A DNA stretch of 64,000 nt from Chrysomallon squamiferum (GCA_012295275.1 CM022678.1:15006459-15070458), one strand, 5' to 3'; shown: positions 1 to 11,796, numbered from the stretch's first letter. Numbers and translations are program-made. The notes: generated by a model not told the origin, from the sequence alone.

Positions 1-900
1 ATTAAAAATATAAAAAACATATAAATATAATCATTTTAAACAGTGCCAGACCTTTCTAGCTGTACATAAAATCTACGGTGATTTCGTACTGTAAAAAACA
101 ACATAATGGTGATTTCACTAAGCACATGCTACTTTCAAACGTGGAGCTTCTTTTCGCCAAAGACGACACACCGTAGTGTCGTGCATTGTTTGAAAGGTAA
201 TTGAATGATCTTTCATTTGATCCTGTGAACATAGGTTTTATTTTCCGCCAGTTTTTCAAAATTGGTTTGAAGGCATGAAAAAGTACATTTTTGGACACAA
301 ATTTTGATATAAGCGATTGCCAGCGACGACATGCACATGGTTAGAAAGATTGAACTTTGACCCTTCTATCTGTGCTAAAAATAATATTGAAGCCATTTTG
401 ATGAAAACAAGCCAGGTGTTTGTAGAGCGACCCAATTTTAGGACTTCTTACTCCACACTTTTAATTGCTGACCACGGGTGCCGAACTACGTTTACCCCCA
501 CCGCATTTAACACTCTCGTACAAAGAACTGATTAAACATACAACAAGAATAAAAACACCATTTAAAAGAGCACATAAAGATCTTTAGTTACATGCATTTG
601 TTTTTTATGGTAGGATTTATAGAAGGGATTTGGGACTGGAGGAAAATGGCCAAAATCTGAACTTTTAACAGCTTTGACCAATTATATCGGCTAGGCTGCC
701 GGTACCTATTAGGTGTTTCTTTTTGTCTTTATATGTACCCTAGCAATGCCTCTAGAAAAGAACTTAGCTCAGCTGCCAGCAAATGTGCAAAATTGTTGGA
801 ATTCCTTGGGTACAAATGTCTAAAACAAAGTTTAATTTTTTGATTAGTTATTGGTCATAATATAGACATAACCTGCAGAACCTGTTAACTATATATTTTT
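1..900. other. No gene supported (RFC1 intron or decayed sequence)
   Basis: Short open frames exist on both strands (about 72-80 codons), but none has a recognisable domain, splice context or repeat match. Since RFC1 continues leftward from 912, this stretch is best read as its intron. It has slightly higher GC at 120-530, which may be an old, unidentifiable transposon fragment. Confidence 0.4.
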
Positions 901-911
901 TCTGCAATTAC

Positions 912-2294
912 CTGAATCAAAAATTCTATGTTTACGCTTTTTCTTCTTCTCCGATTTTGACAGAGATGAATGTTTTTCACTTTCTTCATCACTGATGTTC
1001 TACAAATATATTTATTATTCAGTAAATAAAGATATAACATTATGACTGAGAAAGGTATTATTATTAAAACAAGCATTCATGTGACGGAAAATAAAATAAA
1101 GTAATAAATACTGTTATGACATCATTAGCCACACTAATTTCTTTTAAGTAGATTAACATATCAGTAAACAATGAAAGACAATGGGAATTATTTAAAACCA
1201 ATTATTTTTGTAGCAGTATTTTTATTTACCCATCTTATAAGATGCAAATTACAGATACAAATTAATAAAGTCCTAAATTCATTTTATATACTCAATGTAC
1301 ATTTTTTACTTTTCTATCAGATTTTTTCTTCTGCTTGTCTTTGCCATCATCACCCTTCCCAGATCTGTTTCGATTTCTAGATTTTACTTCACTTGTTTTA
1401 CATGAATTCTTTTTTGAGCTGATTCCATTTGTTTTCTCTTTCTCCTTTCTTGTACCACCAGCAGGACCAAAGAAGCTTCTAATATCCTGAAAAAAAATAA
1501 AAATAAAAATAAAAATTGAATAAAAATAAAATAAATAAAAATAAAACAAAATAAGTAATGAATTAAATTTATTTAAATCTTCCAAATTAAAAAGCCTTAA
1601 AAATGCATTTATACTGTCTGTCAAGTTATTTTGAGACAGAAATTTTATAACTATAAATAAAAACAAATACACTGATTTTATCCACAAGTAGTGTGTGCAA
1701 ACAGCTCTAAATTTTAACTCGACAATAATTTATTTTAAATATTCATAACTGAACTGACTGATTAATCGAACTTGATAAACATGCTGAATGAAATCTGGCG
1801 GGTAATGGCAATAACTAAATCACAATGTGAAAGAAAAAAAAATGGTATCAGAGCGAAATTGAACTTAACAGAATTTTAATATGACCTTTTTCAGCAAAAT
1901 AAACTAATCCAAGCATAATATTCAGTAAAACCATCAGCTGATAACGCCTATAGACGTAACCGATTACTCAGAAACAATTAAATTTAAATACTTCAAAATA
2001 AATGAAGAGCATGACAAACGGGAAAATCTACCTTTCAAGACTGTGATATTAAAACATAACCGACGTATTACAATTTGTTTTCATAAACTGTTCGTGCCTT
2101 GTAAAAAAAATTACGTCAGCCTCCAATCAGTTCATTAAATACAAAAATATTAATCATTGTACGTTTTTATATATATTTCCAAACGAAAATAAGCAACCTA
2201 CGAAGACAAATGTGGGATATGGAAATACGCAATTTGTACTTATTTTCTGAAACGACATTTAATAGAAAACAGTCATATGCATATTACTCACCAT
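912..2294 (-). CDS. RFC1: RFC1 homologue, N-terminal exons (partial, runs off left edge)
   Basis: This is the 5' end of the large subunit of replication factor C, the nuclear clamp loader that places PCNA on DNA. Three exons are visible. Exon 1 (2292-2294) is just the ATG followed by the donor GTGAGT. Exon 2 (1310-1486, 59 codons, phase 0 at both ends) starts right after TTTTTTTCAG and reads DIRSFFGPAGG, then a Lys/Arg/Ser-rich stretch, ending at donor GTAAAA. Exon 3 (912-999) reads NISDEESEKHSS, later KKKKRKHRIFDS, and leaves in phase 1 with donor GTAATT. Joined, the start is M-DIRSFFG. Known RFC1 proteins begin MDIRKFFG, a PCNA-interacting (IxxFF) motif, followed by a basic disordered region with a KKKRIIYDSD-like segment that exon 3 matches. 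The BRCT and AAA+ domains must lie beyond the left edge. The one-codon first exon is inferred from the match and a strong donor. No convincing fourth exon is seen in 1-900. Confidence 0.68.
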
Positions 2295-2370
2295 CAGTTA
2301 TAACACTACAGCTAATGAACAAACAAGTTATTAAAAAGTAAGTATTAAAAACATAAACATTAGGCCATCA

Positions 2371-2378
2371 TTCCCGCC
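2371..2378. promoter_or_regulatory. E2F-type site upstream of RFC1
   Basis: The octamer TTCCCGCC (GGCGGGAA on the gene strand) lies 77 bases upstream of the proposed RFC1 start codon. It matches the E2F core, and DNA-replication genes are classic E2F targets. It stands in an AT-rich background where such a GC octamer is uncommon. Function is inferred from position and motif only. Confidence 0.4.
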
Positions 2379-3102
2379 GATCTGTTTGTTACTGACACGG
2401 TGTATTTTCCTCCTTCAAAAAGGAACGCTCCGTCTGAATTGTATATAGTTATTGCAAAAGGTTAAGCACGATAATTATTCATTTAAAAATTATAATTTAG
2501 AAATACTTACATCCTGTTTTACGAAGACATAGTTTATTATGCATCATTTCATAATGTAAATGAATTTAAAAGAATTATGATTGTTAAAATTAATATTCTT
2601 AGCATGAGTAAAATAAGATATTTTGTGTAGTCTCAAAAGGGAAATAAATTCAATAATTTATCGACGTTCTTATATTGATAAATACTTTTATTTCAAGACA
2701 AAGACATTTTTATGTATTAGAGACAGTTCTGTAACGAATAACAGAGAAAAACTTGTTAAGAACTTATCATTATCAAAATCATCGAAGTCGTCATTGTTAT
2801 CAAGATTATCATCATCGTCATCGTTATCGTGATAATCGTTAAAATAATGATGTTGTCATTATCATTACTGTGATCACTGTCAGAAGTAAATCACTTTAAA
2901 GTGATAATTAGCTGTAGTGTTACAAAGAGGAACTTTAAAAGAGGAAACTTTTTTTTATTTTATTTATTAATTGAAGGCAACACAAGCTAAGGAAAGCAAA
3001 GTACGTTACTGAATTATTAGAAAATGCCACCAGCCTAGGTACTTCCTTATAGATACGATTTCAAATTATAAGTAAACAAATAAACTTAAGAATGTTTAAT
3101 AT

Positions 3103-3108
3103 TTTATT
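3103..3108 (-). terminator. Candidate poly(A) signal of the NHL gene
   Basis: AATAAA on the minus strand, about 60 bases after the stop codon of the NHL-propeller gene. This is a canonical metazoan polyadenylation hexamer at a typical distance. AT richness makes chance occurrence likely. Confidence 0.35.
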
Positions 3109-3168
3109 TGATAGTTTAAGTCGTATTACAGAGTTTGTGAAAACCTGTGTGTCTAAATTCTGTCTGTA

Positions 3169-4665
3169 TTACTTAGTAAAGCAGGATATCAAACGTTCAA
3201 ACAGATTTGACGGTTTTGTTATGACTGGGGGATGAAAAGAAAATCTTTTGACATCGCCGTTAAATTGAGACACAAACATGTCGCCGCGAGAGTCTATGGC
3301 TACGTGTCTGGGTTCGTCAAGACCATGCTCACATCTTAGAACATCTCTAACAAAAACCCCACGTTTTGTTAGCTGCACTATGCGATTTTGATCTGTGTCC
3401 GTGATATAAATACTGTCATAGGAATCGCAAGTCACTGAATGGGGTTGCATAATCTGTCTCGTACTGTCTGAGACATATTTAAATTTCATAGATCCATACT
3501 GATCCATACAGACAAATCCATTGCTTTCCCAGTCAACCAGTAAGATATCTCCACGTGAGTTGCTGTTCAGAAAGAAAGGGTCGTTGCACAACAACAAGAA
3601 CGTCCTCTTGACGACGACAGTTCTCAGAACAGTGACAGTGACACGTTCCTTCCAGCTCAGACTGAGAATGTCTATAGTGGGAGGATCTTCCCATACCGAG
3701 GATGCCGCCATCTTGTTTTTGTCAATACTTGCTAAACAGAAGTATTCTTTCGGCATTCGTATTTTATGCACTATGGATAACCTAGGCGACACGCGGACAA
3801 TGTCCATGTGATGAGGGAAGGGAATGTTAACAGCTACGAGGTTTTCGTTGATGCATCTCATCCTCGTTATCGAACTGGGCCAGTTACACAGACGAAGCCA
3901 GTCATGGTCACAATGTTCAGTGTCGACAGAAAAACACTTGACGCACTGGTTTAGCTGATCCGCCACAACGACGAATGGTCTTTTCTTTATCTCTATCACC
4001 ACCATCCCCGTCACAAATCCTTGCATGCAGTCTCGCGACACTCGAGTCTTTAAGTGCTTTGTCATTTTCACGGAGTCGTCAGTGATTTTTGAAATGTCTT
4101 TTGCTTCAGATTCACTGATTCCTAATTTCAGCAGGGTGTGCGACAGGCGACCTGTAGAAAATCGACCGATCGTGTTAGTTGTGTTTTCAAAGCAGTACTC
4201 CGAGTTCCTAGAACTAGACTGAGAACTCTCGTCTGACAGCTCCCGCTCTTCCTCCTCTACACTCACATTTTCAGTCGAATATGAGAACGCATTGTTAGTA
4301 AAACACCTCATAGCATCGTACGTCGTCCACGCGGAACAGTATTTGTATTCAGCTGTGGGAAGGGTTTCCATCGATTCTGTTTCATTCGTCCACGGATGCG
4401 AGCCTGACTCGAAATCTTCAGTGTCGTTTGTTGACGTTTCCCACAAGTAACTGAACTCTGACAGTTTGACTTCAGTCTGCGTTGACTGGTGATTAGCAAA
4501 GTCCAGTGCTTCAATGTCAAGTCTTTCAAAGTTGTTAGTTGTCTGGTGTCTGGATTCGTCTTTAGGACACATGATGATATCTCCACATTTACAGACAGCT
4601 CCGCCATGTTCTGTAGAGTGTGATTGTGCTTCTCCGATAAGCGTTCTAGTCCTGTTACACTCCAT
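3169..4665 (-). CDS. Intronless NHL-repeat beta-propeller protein, TRIM/NHL-like
   Basis: A single 498-codon frame runs from ATG at 4665 to TAA at 3169. The C-terminal half looks like an NHL beta-propeller. Two blades are clear: about residues 406-447 (QPHSVTCDSYDSIYITDTDQ, then NRIVQLTKRGVFVRDVL) and 448-478 (GLDEPRHVAIDSRGDMFVSQ). More diverged blades occupy roughly 205-400. In the TRIM-NHL family the propeller binds RNA or protein partners. The N-terminus lacks an intact RING or B-box. A short cysteine cluster (TEHGG, then CKCGDIIMCPKDESRH, near residues 18-40) may be a degenerate B-box. Residues about 133-162 are acidic and Ser-rich. The length, lack of introns and conserved blades favour a real gene, possibly a retrocopy-derived paralogue. 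A GTAAGA donor-like string sits just 5' of the ATG, so an upstream exon is not excluded. The exact orthologue is not recognised. Confidence 0.78.
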   Translation of the reverse strand: MECNRTRTLIGEAQSHSTEHGGAVCKCGDIIMCPKDESRHQTTNNFERLDIEALDFANHQSTQTEVKLSEFSYLWETSTNDTEDFESGSHPWTNETESMETLPTAEYKYCSAWTTYDAMRCFTNNAFSYSTENVSVEEEERELSDESSQSSSRNSEYCFENTTNTIGRFSTGRLSHTLLKLGISESEAKDISKITDDSVKMTKHLKTRVSRDCMQGFVTGMVVIEIKKRPFVVVADQLNQCVKCFSVDTEHCDHDWLRLCNWPSSITRMRCINENLVAVNIPFPHHMDIVRVSPRLSIVHKIRMPKEYFCLASIDKNKMAASSVWEDPPTIDILSLSWKERVTVTVLRTVVVKRTFLLLCNDPFFLNSNSRGDILLVDWESNGFVCMDQYGSMKFKYVSDSTRQIMQPHSVTCDSYDSIYITDTDQNRIVQLTKRGVFVRDVLRCEHGLDEPRHVAIDSRGDMFVSQFNGDVKRFSFHPPVITKPSNLFERLISCFTK

Positions 4666-4679
4666 CTCTTACCTTAATT

Positions 4680-5005
4680 AAATGTAATAAATTAATAAGA
4701 TCGCAAGGATACATCGATACATTAATAGGCTATTATAAAGCACTGTCATTTTGTTTCACCTGTAGACAAAAATCTTGAAAGACTGAGTAAAGTTCATGTC
4801 AGTTTATTACAAATATTAATTATTTCTTTGATCATAAATATTACTAACTATAAAGCTGTTTTATACATTTTTCTGTACGATGAACTGTTTATCCTGGTTT
4901 TGTTATTAAATAGTAGATAAATAAAAAAATTAAAAAATAATTGAAATAATAAATGAATACATAAGTAAATAAATAAATATACAAATGAATGAATGAATGA
5001 ATGAA

Positions 5006-5036
<31 letters not shown>

Positions 5037-6940
5037 ATTAGATATAATATTTAGAACTTATTATACTAATTGTATGCTATTGCTGGCCCAACAGGAAATT
5101 ATTATTTTTCTAAATACAACAATAGTCTAAAAATATCTTATTAGTTTATATAATATACATAACTAAGTACCTATGTAAACACACACATTCACATTTACGC
5201 ACACACACACACAGAGATAAACATATTCACAGATATCCGTTGCCAAACTACGATTTCAGGCCTTTGTGGTTGAAAAAGTATGTTAATGAAAAACTACTAA
5301 TACAGAGATCTAACATTTCTTTTAAAGAGTGGTTACTTTACCCTTAACTCCATCGTTAGTACATTTAGTAATACAACACAAAAGAGAGTTCTCTGACCTC
5401 AGATCGTTGAAAATGTAATAGACATTTCAAAATATAATTATTTCAAACTAGAGTAAATCCAGTCTTACCTTTCATTGCCTGTAAATAACATACATTTCAT
5501 GCAGACATGTTTACAACCAATCTTCGTTCCCCTTAACATTGAAGCATACACAAAACAACGGAATTAGTAACAGAAGGAAATCCCTGCTAATCCTGAATTA
5601 TTATGTTAGAAACCGTTTCGCTTGATTTAACGTGAGAATGTTGATATATAATTACAGAGCGAATCCAGTGTTTCTGAAAGGGAGGTAATTATCATATGGG
5701 AATGAAATAATGATGAAATAAGTTTTTATAAAATAACAGCAATCAGAAGTCTGCAATGAATTAAATATATTCAATGGCAATACGTTATTATGTGTCCGTG
5801 TGTTTCTGTCTGTGTGTGTGTGTATGAATGTGTGTATATGTATACTTAAGTCGTAATAATGAATAGATAAAATTAATAATTGCTGTAGTAGTAGGAATAG
5901 TAGTGATGATGATGATGACAATAATAAAAAAACGGTAGTAATTGTAGTGAGGTATAATTCGAGTAGTAGTAGTAATAGTGCTGATGGTGGTATTTGTTTT
6001 GTTGTTGTTAATATCGCGACCTCATTTCACATGTAAAAAATATCTTGGTTAATTGTTATTACAGCATGAATTGCTAATTTATCAAACACATTTGTTTGTT
6101 TACTAAAGTAAAATAGTATTTGTCAGTTTTTAGCTCTGAAGGCGAATTTATTTTAATTTGTTTGAAGAAGTAGCTATATGTAAGATTTTTATATTTTTTA
6201 ACTTCAATAAAATATAATGCTTACAAAGAAATTAATTATTTTTCCCACATCACAAACATGAGCAAATCCAAAAAAAAAACACTGCGGTACCCCCTTCAAA
6301 AGCTGTCCAGGGCTCAAGCCTTCTTTCCAGTACCTTAGACACGCCACTGTTTATATATTATTTTGTCGTAATAACGTTTTTCCGAAGTATTTCATGTAAT
6401 TTCATGCATCCCTACCCCGAAAAGGCTTGTCTTAGAAATAATTCTTGTTAATCAAGGCAAAATAAAACCAACAAACAAATGTGTAATACAGGATAGTTTA
6501 TCTTTATTTTTAAGATAAACAAAAAATAAAATAAATAAAAGATAATAATAATTCAATAGTAATGTTTATACATTTATAAAAATTATTTCTCATAATTAAT
6601 TATTTATTTATCCATTTTCCTAAAATTTCATAAACAAATGCTGATGAATTCCTCTGTTATACAATTCGAAATCATTATAAGAGTTTGAAATGTTTTAATT
6701 TTATTATTATTATTATTATTATTATTATAATTATTATAATTATTATTATTATTATATTTTAAGAAAAGCAGGACTAGGAACACAATAATCCATGAGTTGC
6801 TAAAAATTTGCTTTGTGAACTGAAATACATGTAGCACGTTTTAAGGAATAGAATAATAATAGTAATATACATTTATATCTATATCTATATCTATATCTAA
6901 TGTAATGTATAAACTCACATCAATAACAACAATATTATTA
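4680..6940. other. Intergenic, AT-rich, simple repeats
   Basis: No gene seen. It holds an (AAAT)n/(AATG)n tract at about 4975-5040, short GT-rich runs near 5800 and ATT repeats near 6700-6755. Around 6285-6350 is a GC-richer string (CACTGCGGTACCCC through GACACGCCACTG) that resembles the edge of a dispersed repeat; I cannot name it. Confidence 0.4.
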
Positions 6941-6944
6941 TTTG

Positions 6945-7534
6945 TTAATATTTTGGGATGAAACAGTGAAAACAACCTTCCACGACCGTCAGCAAGTACT
7001 GAAATGCCCGGGACGCTACAAATTCTGGGTGTGGTTCCGTAGGGATACTGCATAGTCAAGCAAACAACAATTCTATGTTCTAAGAATGAATAAAAGTTAC
7101 TATGATTTCTATGTTTCTGTTCCGCCTGACTTAATAAAAAAAACAAAAAGTTAATAATAATAATAAAATAATAATACAAATTAAAAACTACAAATTATAT
7201 TAACTATAGTTAATATTTAAAACGAAAAATTATCTCTGTAAAGGAATAAAAGAACAATACTTTGTAATTTAATTTTTTTTTTATTAATTAATGTATAAAC
7301 ATTGCAAAAATATTAGGCTGGCATGCTTTACATATTTATGATGTTTAAGATGACTTCATGTTTTAACAGTTTTTATCAAATTTGTGTTCATCTTTGGTCT
7401 GTTCGTGGTTTTCGCTTCATGTCAGCCGCCCAGATGTACTTCTTCCGTGACCCGCTACTCACGGGAATATGTACCCCAAGGACGTCGGCGCCACTCTGGG
7501 TGTGACCCATCCGGATATTCAAAGAAATCCTCCT
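6945..7534 (-). other. Two exon-like GC-rich islands, unassigned
   Basis: Two GC-richer islands stand out on the minus strand. The first (7463-7534, 72 bases) follows TTTTTTTTGTAG and ends at donor GTGAGT. One frame reads EDFFEYPDGSHPEWRRRPWG, another RRISLNIRMGHTQSG. The second (from 7047 down to about 6945) follows GACTATGCAG and reads YPYGTTPRICSVPG then ISVLADGRGRLFSLF. The YPxG-(S/T)-x-P echo between them suggests related exons or transposon debris. No family is recognised and no complete gene could be built. Confidence 0.2.
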
Positions 7535-7676
7535 CTACAAAAAAAACAACAACAATATTTTACTTACTTGTAATTATTTCATTCATAGTTGCTGGAATGG
7601 CTACGTCTAATATAAATGAAGAAAATATGTGCATTTTATTTTAAAAAGAATATGTTACCAACATAAATAACAAAAA

Positions 7677-7983
7677 TCATTAATTCTCAGAATGTAGTGA
7701 ACACCGTTATTGATGATCTATTCTAGTAATATAACCATCATTAATTCTCAGAATGTAGTGAACACCGTTATTGATGATCTATTCTAGTAATATAACCATC
7801 ATTAATTCTCAGAATGTAGTGAACACCCGTTATTGATGATCTATTCTAGTAATATAACCATCATTAATTCTCAGAATGTAGTGAACACCCGTTATTGATG
7901 ATCTATTCTAGTAATATAACCATCATTAATTCTCAGAATGTAGTGAACACCCGTTATTGATGATCTATTCTAGTAATACAACC
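7677..7983. repeat. Minisatellite, 61/62-base unit, five copies
   Basis: Five head-to-tail copies of a unit containing TAATTCTCAGAATGTAGTGA and ending TCTAGTAATATAAC. The anchor TAATTC falls at 7681, 7742, 7803, 7865 and 7927. The first two spacings are 61 bases and the last two 62, because copies 3-5 read CACCCG where copies 1-2 read CACCG. Otherwise the copies are almost identical, which points to recent expansion or conversion. Confidence 0.95.
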
Positions 7984-8215
7984 GGTTAGGCAAGAAGATT
8001 AGATTAACCCTTTTAGACTTAGACGTTGAAAATCCAAGTATACATTTTCGTTATTTTAATCAGTTTATTTTGTTTAATAAAACTCACAAACACAAGTGTC
8101 TTAACCTTTTTAGGAACACAATCTACAATGCTAAACATTTTAAATGTATTTTGAGTGTTTAAAGTAGAAGTATTGCGTGCTAGTACTGGGGATTCTCGTC
8201 TCCCTTGCGGGATTT
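7984..8215 (+). repeat. Dispersed repeat, inverted partner at 22030-22135
   Basis: Two blocks, GGTTAGGCAAGAAGATTAGA with AACCCTTTTAGACTTAGACG, and CTAGTACTGGGGATTCTCGT, recur in reverse complement and closer together at 22030-22135. The blocks match well, so this is a dispersed element present at least twice. It has no visible coding capacity. Confidence 0.6.
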
Positions 8216-8285
8216 TGACGTCATCTTTAAAGGGATCTGTTGGCCGCTTGTTAACTGGGCCACCCTGTAGCACAGAAATTAGTAC

Positions 8286-8475
8286 AAATAGGAGGCGCTA
8301 AGCTCATCTTGGATTATCTTAAAATCAGTAAAATGAACTTTCATACGATAGCGCCACTGTGTGGGTCACACTATACGCGAGCCCAGTAAAAGTGTCCCTG
8401 ATTCTGTTGTTCACCTATTGTCCTTGGGACACTTCAATTGCCAGACGGTTAGTGAGCTCCCATTAGAAACATTTG
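8286..8475 (+). repeat. Dispersed repeat, direct partner at 16397-16575
   Basis: Shared blocks include GGCGCTAAGCTCATCTTGGA, then TGTTCACCTATTGTCCTTGG and GACACTTCA. The order and orientation are the same in both places, with short indels. This looks like an old non-coding interspersed element. Confidence 0.65.
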
Positions 8476-8499
8476 TTGTATGTAGATCATTTTTACTTC

Positions 8500-9241
8500 A
8501 CCTTCTTTTACGCGTGTATTACAGTCCCTTTTCTCAACCGTATTACACTTTGAGCAGAACAATGGACAAGCTGTAGAGAGAGACCCAATAAAAGTGTCCC
8601 AAAACTGGATAAACCATTAGAAATATATATATCTATGTACAGGACTGAGTGCATCAAGCACCTCACACAAAAACTATACAAGTTCGATCTTGATTATTTA
8701 ATTTCTCTGTCTGGTTGTACAGCATGATACACAATAGCATTATAACATTATAAAATAGTATAGTAATTACAATGTTTATGCCTAATTATTTACGTATTTA
8801 GATGCTTGGTACCAGAAAACCGGTAAATCCAGAAAACCTGAATGCCTTAGGCCCCATGGAGACCGGATAATTGGTCCGGTACCTGTATAGTAATTTCAGA
8901 ATGTTGAAGAATGGTCAACATTAACTGATAATAAACTTACTTCATGAGATATCTTTAGCAAATATGCTGGATCTACTCTATAAAGTATTTTCTTTATAAA
9001 GTCATTAACAACGGTAGACTTAACTATGCTGTGCCAAATAAGTTTAGCAGTTACGTACACAATATGAAACACAGACAACCTGATTGGGTGTTCAGTTTAT
9101 TTGTACACATTATTTCATTAATACAGCATTTCTGAATGGAGCCACAGTAATACATTGACACGGTGTCAACGTGGTTACTTTAATGTCAGCTGATGAAACG
9201 GAGGGGTACATCTACCCAAATGGTGAGAGAGGCTCAGTAAT

Positions 9242-9282
<41 letters not shown>

Positions 9283-10300
9283 TGTGTGTCTGTGTGTGTG
9301 TGTGTGTGTGTGTGTCTGTGTGTCTGTGTGTGTGTCTGTGTGTGTGTGTGTGTGTGTCTGTGTGTGTGTGTGTGTGTGTGCGCACCAGTGGATTGATGAT
9401 AGCATTGTGGTCAAATGATAAACTGATTAAAAAAAAAAAAGTAAATAAAAGCTTCGCCTAACTATATGCTGAAATTTTCTTCTTTTCTGTATTATTATTT
9501 ATTATTATATATAATAGTACTTATTTTATATTCATCATCGCCATCATCATAATCATTATCATTTATCTTTTTTCCGTACGAAGATACCTTTGAGATTTAC
9601 ATAATTTAATTTGTTTTAAATTAAAAAGGTAAATCTTCAAAAATTATATAATTTCATTTATTCTGATTGATTTTTCTTTTTGCACCATTCCAAGCATATT
9701 TTTGTATCTTCTTATTTGAATGTAATTCAATGGCATTCTTCATTAAATTCTGTACAATACGAGTAAGTGAAGTCAGTGACTCAGATTTGCGTGAAAAATC
9801 TATTTATATAATTCAAGTGCAAATGAAGTGTGAAAAAAATAGAGAAAAATTAATTAATTTAAAATATGAAGATATTATTTCTCATTGAAAGTACTGCGAA
9901 TATTCATTGGGAATTATATATTTAAAAATAGAAAAACTCTATAAACAGATCTAATTAAAAAAAAGTTCCCCGTTAAAAACTGATTACCTACTTTCAAATG
10001 AGTGAAATGACAGTGGAAACAACCGGTGTATCGTTATAAAAATAACCTGTATAAATGTATCCGCTAATACAGTGACAATTTTCATAACTAGTAAATATTG
10101 GGTTTGGTTGTTTTTGTTGTTTTTGTTGCTGCTGCTGTTGCACCAAATAAAGTTAATTCTCAGTTTGTCCTACTTCGAGACGCCAATGTTACAATGTTTT
10201 ATTATTTCTGTATCAGTTATTAGCTGTTATTCAAGTCCTTTGATCTGAAATCCCGTCTTGGAGGTTTTATTCCTAGGACAATAATATTATAAGTCACTTA
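8500..10300. other. No gene supported
   Basis: Apart from the TG microsatellite, this stretch holds AT-rich unique sequence with short frames only. No splice-bounded exon, repeat copy or conserved motif was recognised. Confidence 0.4.
9240..9380. repeat. (TG)n/(TGTCTG)n microsatellite
   Basis: About 140 bases of TG dinucleotides broken by regular TC steps. Long open frames here in both directions are artefacts of the repeat. Confidence 0.95.
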
Positions 10301-11361
10301 TCTCACCCTCCTCGACCCATCATATATATAAACATGATAAAAAGTTAATTACATTTAAATATTAGTATCAACTGTCTAGGTTCACTAGTCCTGGCTTCCA
10401 GATGAAGTTATCCATGAGTAAAACTGCTACAGTCATTATTACATGATATCATAATCATATATTGAAGTTGAAGTAATATAACAAAATCTTGTAAATATAT
10501 TAATATAGTTCCACACACTGTGTATCAATAAACAATAGGTAATCATCATATCATTTAAGAAATTCATTCACTCCTAACTGATATCAGTTCCACCCAATCT
10601 CATGTGTTAAAAGTAATCTTTAGTCTGGAATTTTAACCCCACTGTTTATGTAATAGCAGATGTTCTGCTGGTTTCGTAAATACAATTAACTATAGCTGAC
10701 ATCAGATTAACACGTTTTAATCTCACTCTGCCTGCATTCTGTAAGGGTGATACGCTTCACTCGTCAGTGTCACTGAAGTGAACACTTTCTCAGCCTGGTT
10801 TAAATATGATGCAAGTTACATGTACTAATTTGGGGAAAATAAACTTTGCTGAAGTCCTCACTGTTTCATCAACTGCTGCCTGTCACCGTCTGACTGGTAT
10901 TAATAGTTTGAAGTTGGCACGTCCCGTTTAAAGGGTAGCAGACTATAACAGCGTCAAGTGACAAGATGTTAATCCCTGTGTTTCTTTGTTTATAAAATAA
11001 CGGAACTTCCGCTAATTACACTACAGCTTCTGAACAGCCCATGTACGTCTGCATACTCTCTGCTATTTAGTTTTTGTCTAATTACCCCAATATTCCGACG
11101 TTAATTAGTTAACCATTGAAGAACCGTAAAAATATGAATTTATTAACATGATTATATATTAAATATGATGAAATATCAATGTAATATATAATATAGCTAT
11201 CATTCTGCTTTAAACGGGCATCCAAAGAAATAAAAATACAGTTTGAAAAATAAATAAATAAAAATAAACATTAGAATTTATTTTTATTAAAATCTATTTT
11301 CTGTAAGCATATAATTTTCCCTTAATATATCTGCTATTATATTTTTAAAATGTAAACTTAC

Positions 11362-11796
11362 TTTCTTCACGAAGTGTGAGAATTCCAAACAAGGAAACTG
11401 CAGCAATGAGTATCATGACCAGTATGAAAAGCTGATCTGGACTGCTTTCTACTATAAAAAACGAACAATTCCACTTTAATTCAAAACACAAAAATTTGAA
11501 AGAAAAATATTCATATCATAAAATAAATGTTCTGGAGTAAGAAAAAATTATTCATTTAAAGTAAGTATATCTTTTTAATGTCTTTTTTATTTGATTATTT
11601 ATTTATTATTATTGTTATTATTGTTATTGTTATTATTATTATTATGATTATTATTATTATTTTATATATATATATATATTTTTTTTTTATTGTTTTTATT
11701 TAACAGTTTTGCTTTCTGTTATTATCACTGTTGAAACCTATGGAAAAATATACCTTCATATTGTTGTATTATCGAAAATAGCGAAGACATGTTTGT
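11362..11796 (-). CDS. Juxtamembrane plus transmembrane exons, copy A
   Basis: Two exons of an unidentified single-pass membrane protein. Exon 11754-11796 (43 bases, after a TTTTTTCAG acceptor, donor GTATAT) reads TNMSSLFSIIQQYE and ends in phase 1. Exon 11362-11448 (87 bases, donor GTAAGT) completes that codon and reads ESSPDQLFILVMILIA then AVSLFGILTLREE, a hydrophobic helix of about 20 residues followed by charge. The same exon pair occurs in three other copies with matching phases. The 43 versus 46 base difference in the first exon is one codon, as expected under coding constraint. Copy A leaves the second exon in phase 1, unlike units 2 and 3, because it has one extra base before the end; it may keep the older frame. 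The upstream ectodomain exons are unresolved. Confidence 0.45.

Noticed and set aside
317-535. 72-codon plus-strand frame at the left edge
   Set aside because: No recognisable domain, no splice context, and it lies in the probable RFC1 intron.
7384-7644. Plus-strand frame starting MFIFGLFVVFASCQPPRCTS, like a small secreted Cys-rich peptide
   Set aside because: The signal-like start comes from AT-rich sequence, the cysteine spacing fits no known family, and the better splice signals over the same bases are on the minus strand.
9171-9461. Cys-Val and His-Thr frames over 9240-9380
   Set aside because: Generated by the TG microsatellite; no start context, splice site or domain.
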